A DNA stretch of 64,000 bases from Lucifuga dentata (Eukaryota; Chordata; Actinopteri; Ophidiiformes; Bythitidae): NCBI GenBank assembly GCA_014773175.1, contig VXCM01000482.1, forward strand, positions 1 through 64,000, in the 5' to 3' direction. Positions 1 through 13,799 of the stretch are shown here, in pieces (position 1 is the stretch's first letter; every line of letters begins with the position of its first letter). Position numbers and translations under genes: made by a program. Below the pieces are notes generated by a model that saw only the letters and a program-made list of their open reading frames with translations, made no database searches and was not told the DNA's origin.

Positions 1-1139
1 GGGTTAGATGGAGGCAGATGATTCACTGTGGTGACCCCTGAAGGGAAAGCTGAAAGGAAAAGAAGAGACTGCATCTCCTTTAACAGAGGCAACCAGAAGG
101 AGCTCTCTGGCTTCTAATGTTCCATCTATCAGAAGGAGGTGATCAGTAGATGCTTGCATGGTGTATCAGTGTTTTCATGCTGTTTTAGAAGAAGAAATGA
201 ACTATCGCTTATATAACATGGCTGCCCACATTCAGTCATTTTCATCCCACACCCTCTCCAGTGTCAGTACTGTCAATGCTTTCGATAGACATGAAGTGGT
301 AGCTTCAGCAAACGCAATCTGCTTTATCCAAAGTGAAGTGCAAGAAAATCAGCAGAGTGCTTATCTGAAAGGATTTTCTCTCATTTAAGATCAACACGTG
401 CATTGTTTTGTTTAAGGCAAAAGGAAATCTTTACTGTTGCGCATATTTGGTCAGTGATGTAGCCGTTATCATAGCCGTTTAAACAGGCTGCGTTTTTCTC
501 TGTCTGCATTACTGCTGTCTTCCTTTACACTTACAAAAAAAGTCATGCACTGATGGAGGGAAGAAGGCTGAAGTGGGATGGAAGATTGAAGTGGAAGATA
601 GAAGTGGTCACAAATCCAAAACATATCCATATCTTTACTAATACAGTTATTGCTGATGGAATATTGATTGATCTGGATGGAATGCACAGTCATGATTCAA
701 TTTGTAAGAACAATTTTATTTTACGGTACATTATGAAAAGAATTCTACATTTGGGAAGATGACAGATACAGCTACACATAAGGTTTTATAGATGTCTTAC
801 TAAGCAATAAGCATCTGATTATGTCTGTCTGTTTTTACTGCCTTCTGCAATGTCAAAGATTAAACATTTTTTTCATTTAAAATTTTTTTAATTTCATTTT
901 TTGAGTTTACTGTTATGCTTCTTGTTTTAGCCATTTTTGTTTGTTATTTTTGACCTTTGACCCTTTTGTTTGTTGTGTTTTTGTTTTTGATTGTGACCTT
1001 TTGACCTTTGTGTGTTGTTTTTGACCTTTTTTTTAACCTTGTTTGTTTTTCAACCCTTCATCTCTCATTGTGTATTTCTCATCACCCATCCATTTCAATT
1101 TCACACCACAGTTTTGTCATTGCCATTGTTTGATACCAC

Positions 1140-1240
1140 CACTTGTGTTTGTGTGACCCGCTAGTCTCTGGTGAGATTCGATCCCATGGCATTTTGTCCG
1201 AGCCCACTTAACTGTCCAATGGGGCCATGCAACTGGAGAA
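1140..1240 (-). repeat. Possible tRNA-derived SINE or tRNA relic
   Basis: Read on the minus strand, the segment contains GGATCGAATCTC, one or two changes from the RNA polymerase III B box, and about 30 nt earlier a TTAAGTGGGC stretch that loosely fits an A box. That order and spacing suit a tRNA-derived SINE head. No convincing cloverleaf was built, and no second copy was seen in the window. Confidence 0.25.
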
Positions 1241-4200
1241 AGTAAGAAGAGAAAACTGAAGAAGGAACCTACTGAAAATTAAAAATATAATAAAAAAAAA
1301 AAAAATCTGAAAAATAAGATCTGAGCCACTTTAACCTGTATTGTGAACATAGAAAATATGTTCTCCAGGTTGGTGGAACAGAGATGGTCACATAGGGGTG
1401 TAATTTCAGTTAGACTGACAGCCTTACAGCTATATGTACTTAGTTATAAACATCTAATCTAACAGGTTTGGGGGTGCATGTCCTTTGATTCCAGAGGGTG
1501 GTGCTGAGTGGAATCATCCAAGTTACTCTACACCAGGGTGTAATCCCAGTTGGAATGCCCAGTGCACAGCATTCTGGGAGTTTGAATCTGGCTACTTTCC
1601 TGTACATGCCACCATGAAACGGATGTCTGCAGGGAAGTCTGATCTACTCAGACCCTATCCAGGGTGTTTGATAGAGGTTGGTCAGGTTGTACTATAGGTG
1701 CCATGTTGCAGCCTCTACGCTGAAAGCAGGAAGTGTTGGCTAAGAAGTGTAACATTAACTGATGAGATGCTCATTCTAAAATTCTGCTGGCTCGCTTAGA
1801 AACTTGGCAGTGTTATACACTCCAGTCACATCCCTGACCTGGAACACGCTAAGTGAGTACTTACTTGGGGCCCTTAAACATTGTAATTGTAACTCCTGGT
1901 ATTTGTAATGAAGGTGTTTGTGGGGTGGGTGATGAGGTTTTTATGTGACAGCTCTATATTCCCCATGCTGTTGTTGCATGTTGTGGACAAGATTGTGGAA
2001 AAGAAGTGGAGACTACCTTTTCAAAAGATTCTTTTAATGGATTTTGGATATTTTAAGGACTCTTCTATGTTGAATAGCATATAGTGACAAAAGCTTGAAT
2101 AATTAAAGCATTCAAGGTCAAGTGCCTAATTCAAGCACATGAGTGAACAGTACCAAGCATAGCCTGCTGAAACACAGCACCATTTCACTTCAGGCCACAC
2201 ACAAGATGTGATTACAGTAATAAGTATTTTGAAGATAGACACGATGAAGTCGTGAATGTATTTTCATTTCATGCAGGGATTTTTTTCTTGGATAGATACT
2301 GGAGCCAAATAAGCAGTCAGTATAATGACTGATGATATTCTTCGGGGTGAGAGTTCCTGCCAGCGTGGTCCTTAACAGCCAACATATTGTGTTTTTGCTG
2401 AGGCAGCCGTGGAGCAGAATGCTGCGCTTGGCTCCATTTCGTTCACTTCACAGGAACAGGATGAAGCTCTCCACTCCGTTCTCCTCTAGCATGGCTCGCT
2501 CAGTATATACTGTAGGTCTCTCTTTATACCCTCACACGTCTTTGTTTTCCATTTCTTTCTCTCTCTCCCTCCATCTCTCTCACTCTCTCACTCTTGAGAC
2601 AAGACATAGAGGATTTAACTGAGGATGAATAAGGGGAAATGGATGGGATGGGAGGAGTGGAGGGAGGTAGAGAGAGAGCGAGAGAGAGAGACTTATTGGC
2701 TTGGACTTGATGATTCAGTTCCAAATGTACGTTGCTGTGTTTGCCTTGCTCAGCAGTTGATTGGGACCCAGGACTGCAGACCTTTTTTCTACTTGATCTG
2801 TTCTTAAATCAAGCCATAATCTTTGGAAAGAAAACATATCTGTATAGCATCCATTTGTAAATGCATAGAACATAAGATCAATAGGTATTTAATGCTGCAG
2901 ATAAATGTATAGGTGTGGTTGTTACATCATATAATTATTTTTGTCAGTGTGACAGCCTGTTTTTTTTTTTTTTTTTTNTTTTTTTTTTTTTTTTGTTTTG
3001 TTTTGTTTTTCTCCCCCTTGTCGCAGACACTAGCAATGCTGCTGACCTCATCAGCATATTTAATAGCAGGATTTTCTGTTTTACTGCAATCACTTTTCAT
3101 TCTAGGCATTTAGCTGATGCTCTCGAGAGTGGTTTTTAAAACTAAGCGCAACAGCAGAAATGATCATCCAGGTGAAGAGAGAGTAACACCTATTTAATGG
3201 TAAGACACAATGCGGTAGAATGAATCCTCTTGGGGGCAGTATTTGTGCTAAATCTATATACTAGATTTCACTCAAAAGTTAGAAGACAACTCTAGGTTAG
3301 TTCAGCTGGCAGAATTAATTAGTTTTTTTTTACATTAGTGGTTGTAGTTTAGATTACAGTGGGTTAAGGTGTATCAGTTTACTGGGAGATTTTGAGTGTG
3401 TTGTATTTTTGTGGTGAACACATTGCGCTACTAGTCATTTTTATAACTCATGCAAGGCTACTGTCAGCATTAAAATCATACATCTTCAATACTCTTTATT
3501 TGATGTGGGGAGCCACTAGCAGCTACAAATGTAATACTGACTGAGGTCAGTGCTGAGAGAAAGATTCTTCTGGTATTAGTTCTTATTAGAGGCAGCAGTC
3601 AGACGGAAAATGCGCACACAAACACCATGTAGCTCTTGAATTAGCTTAATGTTAGAGAGACTGACTAAGCAGTAGCAGTTTCATAAGTCGCCATAGTATG
3701 CAGAAACGCTGGCAGAATGTCAGCTATAGATCACTATTCACAACCTGCACCAGCAACACACTCCTCTCCTCTGCCCTCAAGTTCCCTCCTTCTGAGTTAG
3801 TCTAGTAAATAGAACAAAAACTCCATTTATGAATTTATTTTGTGTTTTAACTGATAATGAAGATTTTACCATTCTTCATTTGAAATACGTGTAGATAGAA
3901 TAATTCACGGCAGATGCTGCAGATCTGACAGTCAAGTCTCCAAAGCCTCAGTTTCAGAGACAAGCTCAGATGAATTGATTGACAGGCTAAGGTGTCAGAC
4001 AAGAGTAATGATTAAGTGAATGTGACTATGTAGCCATGGCAACAGGAGTGTGCTCAAGGTGATGTAATCATATTAGGGAAAACATTCATCTGCCCCTTCA
4101 TATTTGCCATTTTCCATCATTCACACTTTCCTCACTCTTTCTTTCGGACTGTTAGTGAGCCTTCCTCTAAATTCCCAGTCTCCTCACTCATCTCAGCCAT

Positions 4201-4951
4201 CACTTCCTCTTTCTCTCTCCCTTCCCCATTTTCTCTGCTTCCTTTTGGTTTTCCTTTCTCTCAATTCTTATGTTGGACATTCAACTTCCTCTCTAGAGAG
4301 ATATGCCAATTTTGTCATAAATGAAAAACACAAAGGTGCGGTTATAGGGCTACCAAGTTGAAATATTTCTTACATACTGACCATGAAGAGGGCTGCATCA
4401 TTTCTTGGAGATGACATGTTTTAGTCCCTATTTATCCATCTGTTTATCTGTCTCTCTGTTTTTCCTCCCCCCATCATAATAGATGAAATCTGCAGATAGA
4501 TAAAGAAACTGTGAACATAGACAGACTTAACACAAAAGCACAAAGAGAGAAAATAGATGTAGGCTTAGACCGGATGGGAGATTTTGAAATATGGACATAT
4601 TGGAAGAGAGTCAGAATGAAAGCAGATTTAACAGGAAAAATGAAAGAGAAATTGACAAAGAAAAAAATGAAAGGAAGGATTGCAGTTACAACACGATCCA
4701 ACAATGAGAGAACTGGCAGGTTGCCTGTTGGAGATACCCAGATTGTTCCTCACACACTGAGATGCACGTCATCAGCCTGCGTGTGTATATGAGTCTATGC
4801 AGGTAATACTCGGTGACTTTTGTGTGTTCAAAACAATCTCTCACACACACATACACATGCGTGTGCATGTGGACAGAGTATGTTACTATTTAGTGCCATG
4901 TATCAAAAAGCAGAACACTTCACAGGAGTTCCAGCAGTCGTTTATTTGTCT

Positions 4952-5084
4952 GTGGTCTCTTAGGAACACACACACACACACACACACACACCAGTATTCA
5001 CTATGTAAAATCAGCGCNGTGGTCTCTTAGGAACACACACACACACACACACACACACCAGTATTCACTATGTAAAATCAGCGC
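4952..5084. repeat. False tandem duplication around an N (66 bp x2)
   Basis: Positions 4952-5017 and 5019-5084 are the same 66-bp sequence separated by a single N at 5018. The unit contains a CA microsatellite. This looks like two unmerged ends of neighbouring contigs. Confidence 0.85.
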
Positions 5085-7149
5085 AAAAACAGCACACATG
5101 TACAATAAAATTCATTATCCAGGCACAAATTGATGCAAACCTCACAGTGCTGAGCTGATTGCATACTCAAAAAAAAAAAATAATAATAATAATAACAAAT
5201 AGTATCTACTCTATATCCGATTGTGAACGTTGTTGTGCAATCTCAAATGACCTTCACTCTTTCTGCTTAAAGCCCAGTGCCACTGTACTGTTTTAGATAT
5301 TTAATTCCCTTCATATAATTTAAAAAAAGATTAGCTTAATATATTTATGGGGGGGACTTAGGGGACTTGGGGACCCAGTAACCTCATTTACAAGATCAGT
5401 AACTTCTTCTTTCCCTCGCATTCCCTCCATCATCATCTTCTCACCTCCTTTGCTTGACATTTGCCTTACTCCTCTTTTTCACACTCTTAATCTTCTTTTA
5501 TTTATTTCATCTCCTCATCTGTAGTACTCTTCTTTTCCTCACCTGTTTTTTTTTACCTCTGTCTAGTCCTCTTCTTCCCCCTTTCCTCCTCTCCCTCATC
5601 CCCTCATTGCCTACCAGTAGGCCACAAGCCTGCTACTTGATGTGTTGCCATGACAGCCTGCAAACATGTCGTTACTAGGGTCATTTGCATAGCTTTACTG
5701 AGCATGCCCAATGGCATAAAATCAGGAAACTTGTATTGAAATACCTTTGTCTGGTTGTGTGTGTGTGTGTGTGTGAGAATGTGAGAAAGGGAAGCAGGGA
5801 ATAGATATCCATCTTTGTGTGTATGGAAAGCACACACCGCATGTGTGTGAATGCATGGATCTGGATAAGCTATCAGTATCTATAATGAAAAGTTCATGTC
5901 TAATTAACCTTTACAATGTCAGGGAGGGTTATCATTCCACACGCATTAAGAAGGGCTTCAAAACATGGATGGATTATGACTTGTTCCCAAAGAGGATCAG
6001 AAGATGTAATTTGCTGACCAAATACAGTTTCTACTATGTATTTTAAGGCTGGTTTTTTTTTTTTTTTTTTTTTAAATGTAGACTAAGGAACTAACTTGAC
6101 GAAGGAATTTTCTCTTTTAAATCTTAAATTCACACTTGTCATTAGTATGAAAAATTAGCATTTTGTGTATTTCCTGTTTCAAGACACATCTGTACAACAG
6201 CTAATATTTTGAAATAAATTAATGTAAAAAAATTTTATTACGTTTTACACTGTTGGTTTCAAACAGTGATCTAAAATACAATAGCTCCTTACTTGCTATT
6301 AAGACCCTATTAGAAAGCTAATAAAAGCTTATATTCACTTCAATTAAAAACATAATAAAATACCCATACTGTAGATACAATAATACATTATGAAAGCCTT
6401 CAGGACAGTTTAAAACTACACATGCTGAGACTGTCCTATTTCTTTTTGAGATCTATCCATTGCAGTGGAAGGATATGAAATGTGAAGGCGCGTGATGTGG
6501 TTTGATATGGCCACAACACAGTGAAGTGATACTCTGCTTGGAGATCTATTTGTGGCTCAAGTGTCCGGTTGCCTAGGAGACAGCTGGCAGGGTGCCAGCA
6601 GGAGCCCGAAGTTGACCTCAGACAGACAAATAGAAAAACTAAATAAATAAATATAAAAATAAATAGACTGGCATAAACATCAACGAAAGACACATTATTA
6701 GACAGATAGGTGGAAAGATGCATGAGCACATTTCATATACTTGAAACTTTTACAATAGCATTAAAGACTGGTGATTGACTTCTCTCTGACTCCTCAGTAA
6801 GCAACTGTACTGCACCTTCTTCCTGTGGTCTGAACCCCTCCGTTAACCCTCATACTTCACTGTGTTGACCCGCTAGCTGTAGCCCGCTCTCTTAACATAA
6901 GAGCCATTGTAAGTGAGCAAGTAAAAGCCAATTTTGGTCTGAAATCTTTGAAATTTGACATGCACCAGACATCATCACCAGAGGCATAGGTGCAAATGGT
7001 TGTCTGCTGTGATATTCCAAATTAAATTAACACAGGGTTCTGTCACATGGTACAGGCAATCCTGACTCTCCAAACAACGGTGATGGAGCTGAGGCTTCCC
7101 AGCTGTGTTCCTTTTTCCTGTGGAAAAGAGGACGAATGATGTTGTACAG

Positions 7150-7440
7150 TATCAATCAATCAATCAGAAATTTATTGTCAAACCATCCATATACAAGTAC
7201 ACAGGCGGGATGAAATGATGTTTCTCCAGGACCTCCCGCTGCTACATTTAACATCGTGCATGTCCACAAGAAGTGCAGTAACAAAACAAAGAGCACAGAT
7301 GGAGGATAGAGCAAAAGACCATACTGTACTGAAGTAAGAGTAAAAGTCTGTGCAAAGAGTCTGCAGTTCCATAAAGTTCCATGAAGTGGGGTTGTGCATT
7401 TTGGTCATGTGCAAAGAGTTTAAAGTTCAGATAAAGTGCA
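7150..7440 (-). repeat. Retroelement 3' tail
   Basis: On the minus strand the sequence reads through a segment ending in GACAATAAATTTCTGATTG followed by repeats of GATT (plus-strand ATCA at about 7152-7166). A short AATAAA-like tail followed by a simple tetranucleotide repeat is typical of teleost LINE or SINE 3' ends. The family is not identified. Confidence 0.45.
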
Positions 7441-8181
7441 GGTACAGCCACAAATGGAGGTGTGTGTGTATGTGTGTTTTTATGTTGAGTGTAAGAGAGT
7501 GTGTGTGAGTGTGTCAGTGCCATGGGGTCGGGTGGGGGGTGGTGGTGGTAGTGATNCGGGTCAGCCACAATGGAGGTGGCACAGTGAAGGGTGTGTTTGT
7601 AGAAGATGTCTGTGCTGGCTGGGAGAGGAACCTGGATGATTTTCTCAGCTGTCCTCAAATGTGCGATTTATAGTATTCAGCATGTACTGTATATATTTAT
7701 TGGCTATGGCAAAATAAGGCTTTTCGAAGCATTGAGGCTTTCTGGTTCGTTGTATCATGAATTAATTTTTTACTCCAGGTCAACACAGTACCTGCTAGTG
7801 ACACCTACAGGACTAAGCATTACTGATATGTAATAGTAAATTGTACTAGTTATTTGATATCACTTGGCTAAGTTTGTTGTTGTAATCATTTCCTCTTAAA
7901 ATGTACTTGAAATAATAATAAACCTATTTATTTAGGCATTTTGGGTTCCAATATGACTATTCATTTCTGCTTTGACATTTGAGAATAGGCTGCACTACTA
8001 ATGGAGGATAGAGGCAGGATAGAAGTGTGGTGGCTACCATTATAGCAGTTTACCCACATGAATCCAACCATCTTAATGCACATTTATCTTTTTTAATGGA
8101 TTGCCTGTGTACACACCCAGTCTCCCTCCCATTCCTGTATGAGCTCATCTGCCACTGATCCTGTAGACCTGCAGAAGAAAT

Positions 8182-8230
<49 letters not shown>

Positions 8231-8235
8231 GAGAA
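8182..8235. repeat. (GA)n microsatellite
   Basis: Nearly uninterrupted GA dinucleotide run with a few AAAG and GTGA interruptions. Confidence 0.9.
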
Positions 8236-11200
8236 ACTTTCACTGAAAAAAATTTTTTCAGCATATATTTGTTAAATTAGGATATCTCTTTATCCTCCTA
8301 GTTGTCTCTGTGTGTATGTGTGCGTTGTACAAGCATGCTCAGATAACTTTATTTTTCTGTTTGTGCAAAACAATGGATGCTGTGAATGTCCCATCATTTG
8401 TGGGCAGTTTGCTGAAACAAGTGGGTCGTGATGAAGAGCCCTTGGAGTCTGCCGGTGGGTTTCAAAGTGTCTTGGAGTCTGCTAGTCACAGTTTTGTATG
8501 AAAAGTGATTTATTATTGAAAAGTGACTTGAATTGTTTGTGTTGCAGTCTTCAAACTACTGACTCATTGCTACGGATAACTTCCAAAATTGCCAAGCGGA
8601 GCTTAGAGTCACAATGAAACAGCATTTTGAGAGGATGTTATTTGCCCCTCTAACTGATGTGTTTTCTATCGATTCAGGATATATTAGACTAGGAGGCAAT
8701 GCAGGAATAGATCACTTAAAGGGAAAATGATATCAATTGACAAACACAACACAAAATGTAATTTTTCATTTTATAATTTTTCCACTATAAAACCTTCCTG
8801 CTTTAAATGGATTAATACTAGTGCATAGGACTATCTGAAAAGTGCCTGAAAGTGTAGATAGTCACTGGAAAAGAAACCTGATACTAATGTCCTCATGCTG
8901 TAAATGCCACCCACTTGGTGCTCTGTGCAAACATTCAGAAACCACTTGATCAAGGTTCAGTGTTTACACACTTGACACTCTTGTCCATATGCAGATACAG
9001 TATTCATGTTTGCAGTTATATGTGTGATAGGTGCCTTATCACTAGTCTGTATGTATGATTTTGGTGCAATAAAATGATTGTCCCATTGTGGCAGGGGATG
9101 TTTTGTTTAGTTAGACTGGAGAATAGAGAGGTCCTATTTGTCAGAGTGCTAATGTGGTTAGATACGCTTGTGATATGAAAACACAGAGTGAGAAATAAAG
9201 TCCATCCATCCATTTTCTGTAGAAAGTAAAACAAAAAACTATCAACTACAAGGACTTTGTGATGCTAACCACATGCAGACAGAACAAACTCATCTAGTCT
9301 TTATCTACTCCATATTCTGAAGAAAACAAACTCATCCCACCGCCTCTAAAAGCAGCCGTGAGGCTCATTTCTGCTGATTCTCTGTATGACACTGCCTCCA
9401 CGTGGACAAGAAAAGAACTACATTTCTCACTTATCTAGTCCATATCTGTATAGGCCTAGTCTTTGTTTAACTGACACACCAAAATCATCAAACACACGTT
9501 TGCAGTCATGCACCCAGTACACAGGGAGCAATTAGTAGGACTGTAATGTAACCTGTGTGCCTCAAATATTGGTGTTAAAATTATTTTAATTACTTTAATT
9601 CCTTTGTGAAACAGCTTCCCTACCTTACTTGACAGAGTTTTAGTACATTAAAACTTTGCTATTAACTAACAAAGAAATACTAAATTACATGTCTATGTAA
9701 GAAAGAAAATTAAAAGTGACATAATGGTTTACCCAATTCCCATAAAATTGCCACTGGAGGGAGCCAGATACCAGCACAAAAATGTATAAGAGTTGGTGTG
9801 AATTTCTTCGTGTTTTAACATTACTACGTTTCTGTCTTCTCCCTACTAAATTCCCAACTCCTCCTTTATTGATATTTCATTATTTTTCTTTGTAGGGATG
9901 TAAACCTCAGCCTGGATATCAGCTCAGAAACCAACTCACAGAGGATAAATTACTCACTTCATATATTCACACACAGACAAACCTCTGTAAATTCCTCTGA
10001 TGTGATCTTACTTAGGTTTTGATATTTGAAATAAGCTTCTATTCATCACTAGTAGGCCGTATACTGGGTTCATATATACTCTGTTGAGGTCACCATCACA
10101 CAGTTGCTCATGAGTTAATTAACTTCAGTCTGTGGTTATGAGCGCTGACCAGTTTTCTGCATGTAAATGTGTGGGTGTGTGGTGGGTATATAGATTTATA
10201 TTAGTGGTTAACCCTGCAGAATGGAGAGATATTTATAAGTACATTGAAAGTAAGATGAGACAGAAACTGAGACTGTAAAGACATCACCAGAGACAGAGCG
10301 GCATGTTGTTAAACTCATAAATGTCGCCACCCTTCCTCATCACCCCCCATCTTTTGTTTGGCTTCTTTTCAATTTCTGATCTAGAAATCACCTACTGTTA
10401 ATCCTAGTATTAGCAAAGATGGGGGGCCTTAAAGGACTAGTACATCTAATTCATAAGCCTCTTTTACAGATGGAGATAATGAAGGATCAGTAGAATAAGT
10501 CCTGTCTGAAGTTACTCTCTGACAGTTGACTTATTATGGTAAAGTGGAGTTTGCTCTCTCATTAGCCTCACATGTGGAGTAAGACTGGATTTTATACTTT
10601 GTGTACAATATTGCTTTCAAATACCTATTAATATGTTTCAGCATTTGCGTAACCCTCGCCCTGCCACTCGTAAAATAGCTGCAGTCTAGACAGGGCCAAT
10701 GCCTGCAGTCAGTGGATGGTTTAGCAAGTCTATGACCAGAAACTGGCTTCTTCCAACCGCTGGACTGACTGTCTGTCCTGGTTATTGCAGCCCTCTCTAG
10801 TCTTGCAGCTGCTCCTGTATGGCAATTATGTATGACAGTGTCATCATCTGAATAAACATACCTTCTTTAGGAGATAAGCAGGAGACATATTTTTTTCTCA
10901 GGAGGAGAATTTAACATGTAGATGCTGCAGTTGGCGCTATCCATGTCAGCCAGAAACGCTTATTCATTCAGTGGCTCATTCCCAAGGGAAATCTCTGCAG
11001 CTCAGTAGCTTTAGTGCAGCTTGGCTGTTACAGTATAAGCTTACATGTAATATACAGCATATTTCATTCCAGGATCTGGTATTCCCACAAGCCACATGCA
11101 CAGTAAATAAAGCTAAGTAGTTAAAGAAAAGCAGAACTAGAGGCAATTACTCTATGTTCATATATTCACTATATGAATGCTGGTTGCTTGCATTGGAACA

Positions 11201-13249
11201 TACAACACACACAAACACACATAGTACAAAGATGTATTCATACACATATGCACGCACTCTGCTGTTCTCTTCTCCCTGCTCCTCTTCTCTTTGTTATTGC
11301 CATTTTGTGGGAGGAGTCCTCTTTCCAAATACCCAATTACTGCTTCCTCATATTCCAGATAGCCAATAGCAGACCTGCCTTGCTGTCACACGTAAGTGTC
11401 ACGAGCTACAGTCCCGTCCTCTCTATCATGTTGTTAATATTCAGAGGCTGCAGTGTACAGACATCTCATACCAACACACACGAGCTCACTCACACACACA
11501 TGCACAATGAACTGGAATTTTCACCTTGTCTAGTATTTGTCACAAGAATGTACAAAAACCCCATTTTGACACCTCAGGTAATGAAAACAAAAAAAAAATC
11601 AAAGCATTTCATTTCATTTATTTAAAGCATAGCGAAAAGAGCTGATTGCACAGAAATCGTGATGTTTCCCCTTAAGGTACAGCATCTACAGACTATAAAA
11701 TAATTAATGAAATGTTAATTATTAATAATAATACCTTCATAATTGATTAATACACAGCAGCATGGATGTGCCTTTCTTGCTCAACCTCCTGAATATATTT
11801 ATAGTTTTCTCAAACTTCTAAATGCAAATGAACTGAAAAGAGTGACACAACACTTAATGACTCAGTTGTAGCTATTAATTCTAATCTGACCTTTATAGTT
11901 TTCAGTGGTAGTCACTTTGACTCAACAGTCCTGCTCAGCACTTAAAGCAAAACAATGCTGGCTTTAATCTAGCTAGCTAAAATGTTGGCAGCGTGTCACA
12001 TTTTTGAAAAAGCCTGTATCGGTGTAGAAACAGTGAAAAGAAGGGAAAGAGAGTGAGTGTGTTAGAGAGGGTGGAGGAAAGAGGATGCAAGGAAATGAGA
12101 AGGAGAGAGACCGATTGAAAGTTTCATAATAAGAGCATGGTGGCTATGGGGGACACGTGGGCATGGGCGTGTACGTGTATTTGTGTATAAATGTCTGATG
12201 TGAAGTATCATCATCATCGTCTTTCGCTCTTTCTTTGTGCCTCAGGCATAGCCAGCTGGTGGTGAGCAAAGGTATTCATCTATTCTTCCTCCCTCCTTTT
12301 TTTTCCTGCTGTCCCAGCTGCTCTCTCTCTCTCTCTCTGACATGCACACACACACATACACTCTCTCTCCACTATACCTCTTTCTGCCACAGTAGCCCCC
12401 TCCTTTCTCATCACATCCCTCCTCCTTCTCTCCCTCTCAGCCTTCTTTTCCACTGTCAGTTCCCTCTTTCATATGTCCTGGAGAGACATTGCAGACTGAG
12501 TGTGTGCATGTGTGTGTGTGTGTGTGTCTGTGTGTACGTGGAGGATGGCTCACAGCTCAGGTGCAACCAGAGGGGTTGGGGAATCAGTCAAGCAGGCAAC
12601 AGGACCAGTCTATTCACTCAGGCGACAGAGCACTCTGCTGGATGAGGGGCTGGAGAAATAACCCCCTTCTAGAAACCCTGGAGCTCCATTACCCTACCTG
12701 TAACCTAGCTCTTTTTTTTTCATAATATGCATTATTGGAACAATCCAAAGGACAAATGGACTGGATCATATAAATGACTATTTGTAAATTCCATATCGAA
12801 ACAAACTGAAGGAAAATCATTGCTTTTCTATTATTGGCGCTTATTTTGCACTTTTATTGAGCAGTGAAGGAAGCAACTTCCTTTGCAGTGGATTTTGGGA
12901 AGGTAAAGCAGAGGATTATGAAATCTTTTCTATTAGTGGCATCCCATAATCCTTCCTCTGTCGCTGTCTCGCCCCAAGCAGGACCTGTGCATCTGCAGTG
13001 CCTGGATAGCAACTAAAGGAAGGAACAAAGAAAAGAGGGAAATCTCAAAAAAGAGGAGAGGAAAATTCTTCCAGTTTCTCCTCCTCACACACCTGTGAGG
13101 GCTCCCTCTCTGAAAAAAAAGGAAAACACAGGGGAAGAAAATTCTAAGCTCAAAGGAAAACGCTAAGTCGAGAATTTGGTCCACCCTTCATCCCTCCATC
13201 CCTTCTTTCCCATTCTCACCGGTGAGGATTAACTGGACTCAGCAGCAGC

Positions 13250-13369
13250 ATGGCGCATGCTGCCTCGCAGCTGAAGAAAAAGGCAGATGAGAACCTTACT
13301 GCTGCAGAAGAAGAGAAGGAGAAGGAAAGGAAGAAGACGAGGAAACGCTCTCGTGAAGTGAAGAAAAAG
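13250..13369 (+). CDS. ank3: ank3 exon 1, ankyrin-G N-terminus (residues 1-40)
   Basis: This exon encodes the canonical start of ankyrin-G, the spectrin-linked adaptor that clusters sodium and potassium channels and L1-family adhesion molecules at axon initial segments, nodes and epithelial lateral membranes. The protein starts MAHAASQLKK, as in mammalian ANK3, then becomes Glu-rich and finally very basic (RKRSREVKKK). The ATG has A at -3 and G at +4. The exon ends in phase 0 at AAG followed by a GTAGAG donor (13370), and joins exon 2 at 31056. Frame reading beyond the donor is intronic. The 5' UTR extends upstream, but its start is not visible. Confidence 0.9.
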
Positions 13370-13760
13370 GTAGAGAAGGAGTTTGGAGGAGTGAATGATG
13401 AGAAGTTTGGAATGAGAAAAATGACAAGGAAGCAGAAAGAGGTGAAAGTAATGGGAAGGAGAGGATGGGTGTGAAGGAAGGCGAGTTGGCAGAAGGAGCG
13501 AAAGGCTTGGGATGTGTTGCGCTTTTAGGTTTTCTTTTGTCCTGGTGCAGCCTCTTCACACACGCACACACACCCAGTGGGATGAGGGGGGTCCCACTGG
13601 GAATACTGAAGGGGAGTACTGAGTGGGGGTGGGTTGTAGAAGGGTGAAAAATTGAAAGATTTATGAGTCTAGCGAGGGCAGAAAAGAAAAGAAAAAACAT
13701 AATAGGAATCATATATAGAGCACAGATTAGTATTTTTGGCATCAGCGTGGCTATTAATAT

Positions 13761-13797
<37 letters not shown>
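13761..13797. repeat. (TG)n microsatellite
   Basis: Uninterrupted GT dinucleotide run of about 18 units, about 390 bp downstream of the exon 1 donor. A second TG run lies at about 14244-14271. Confidence 0.9.

Positions 13798-13799
<2 letters not shown>

Larger units (their letters stand above)
1..13249. other. Upstream non-coding region of ank3
   Basis: No coding gene can be supported here. Open frames are short and mostly run through low-complexity CT, CA or poly-T sequence. Recognisable content is a run of TGACCT half-sites (951-1027), a possible tRNA-derived SINE (about 1140-1240), a poly-T tract with one N at 2978, a false 66-bp duplication around an N at 5018, a retroelement 3' tail (about 7150-7440) and a GA microsatellite (8182-8235). 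It may hold the ank3 promoter, 5' UTR and more distal first exons, but no TATA box or CpG-rich core is obvious by eye. Confidence 0.6.

Noticed and set aside
12235..12645. 136-residue plus-strand open frame upstream of exon 1
   Set aside because: Made of CT and TG microsatellite translation; no splice-consistent boundaries.
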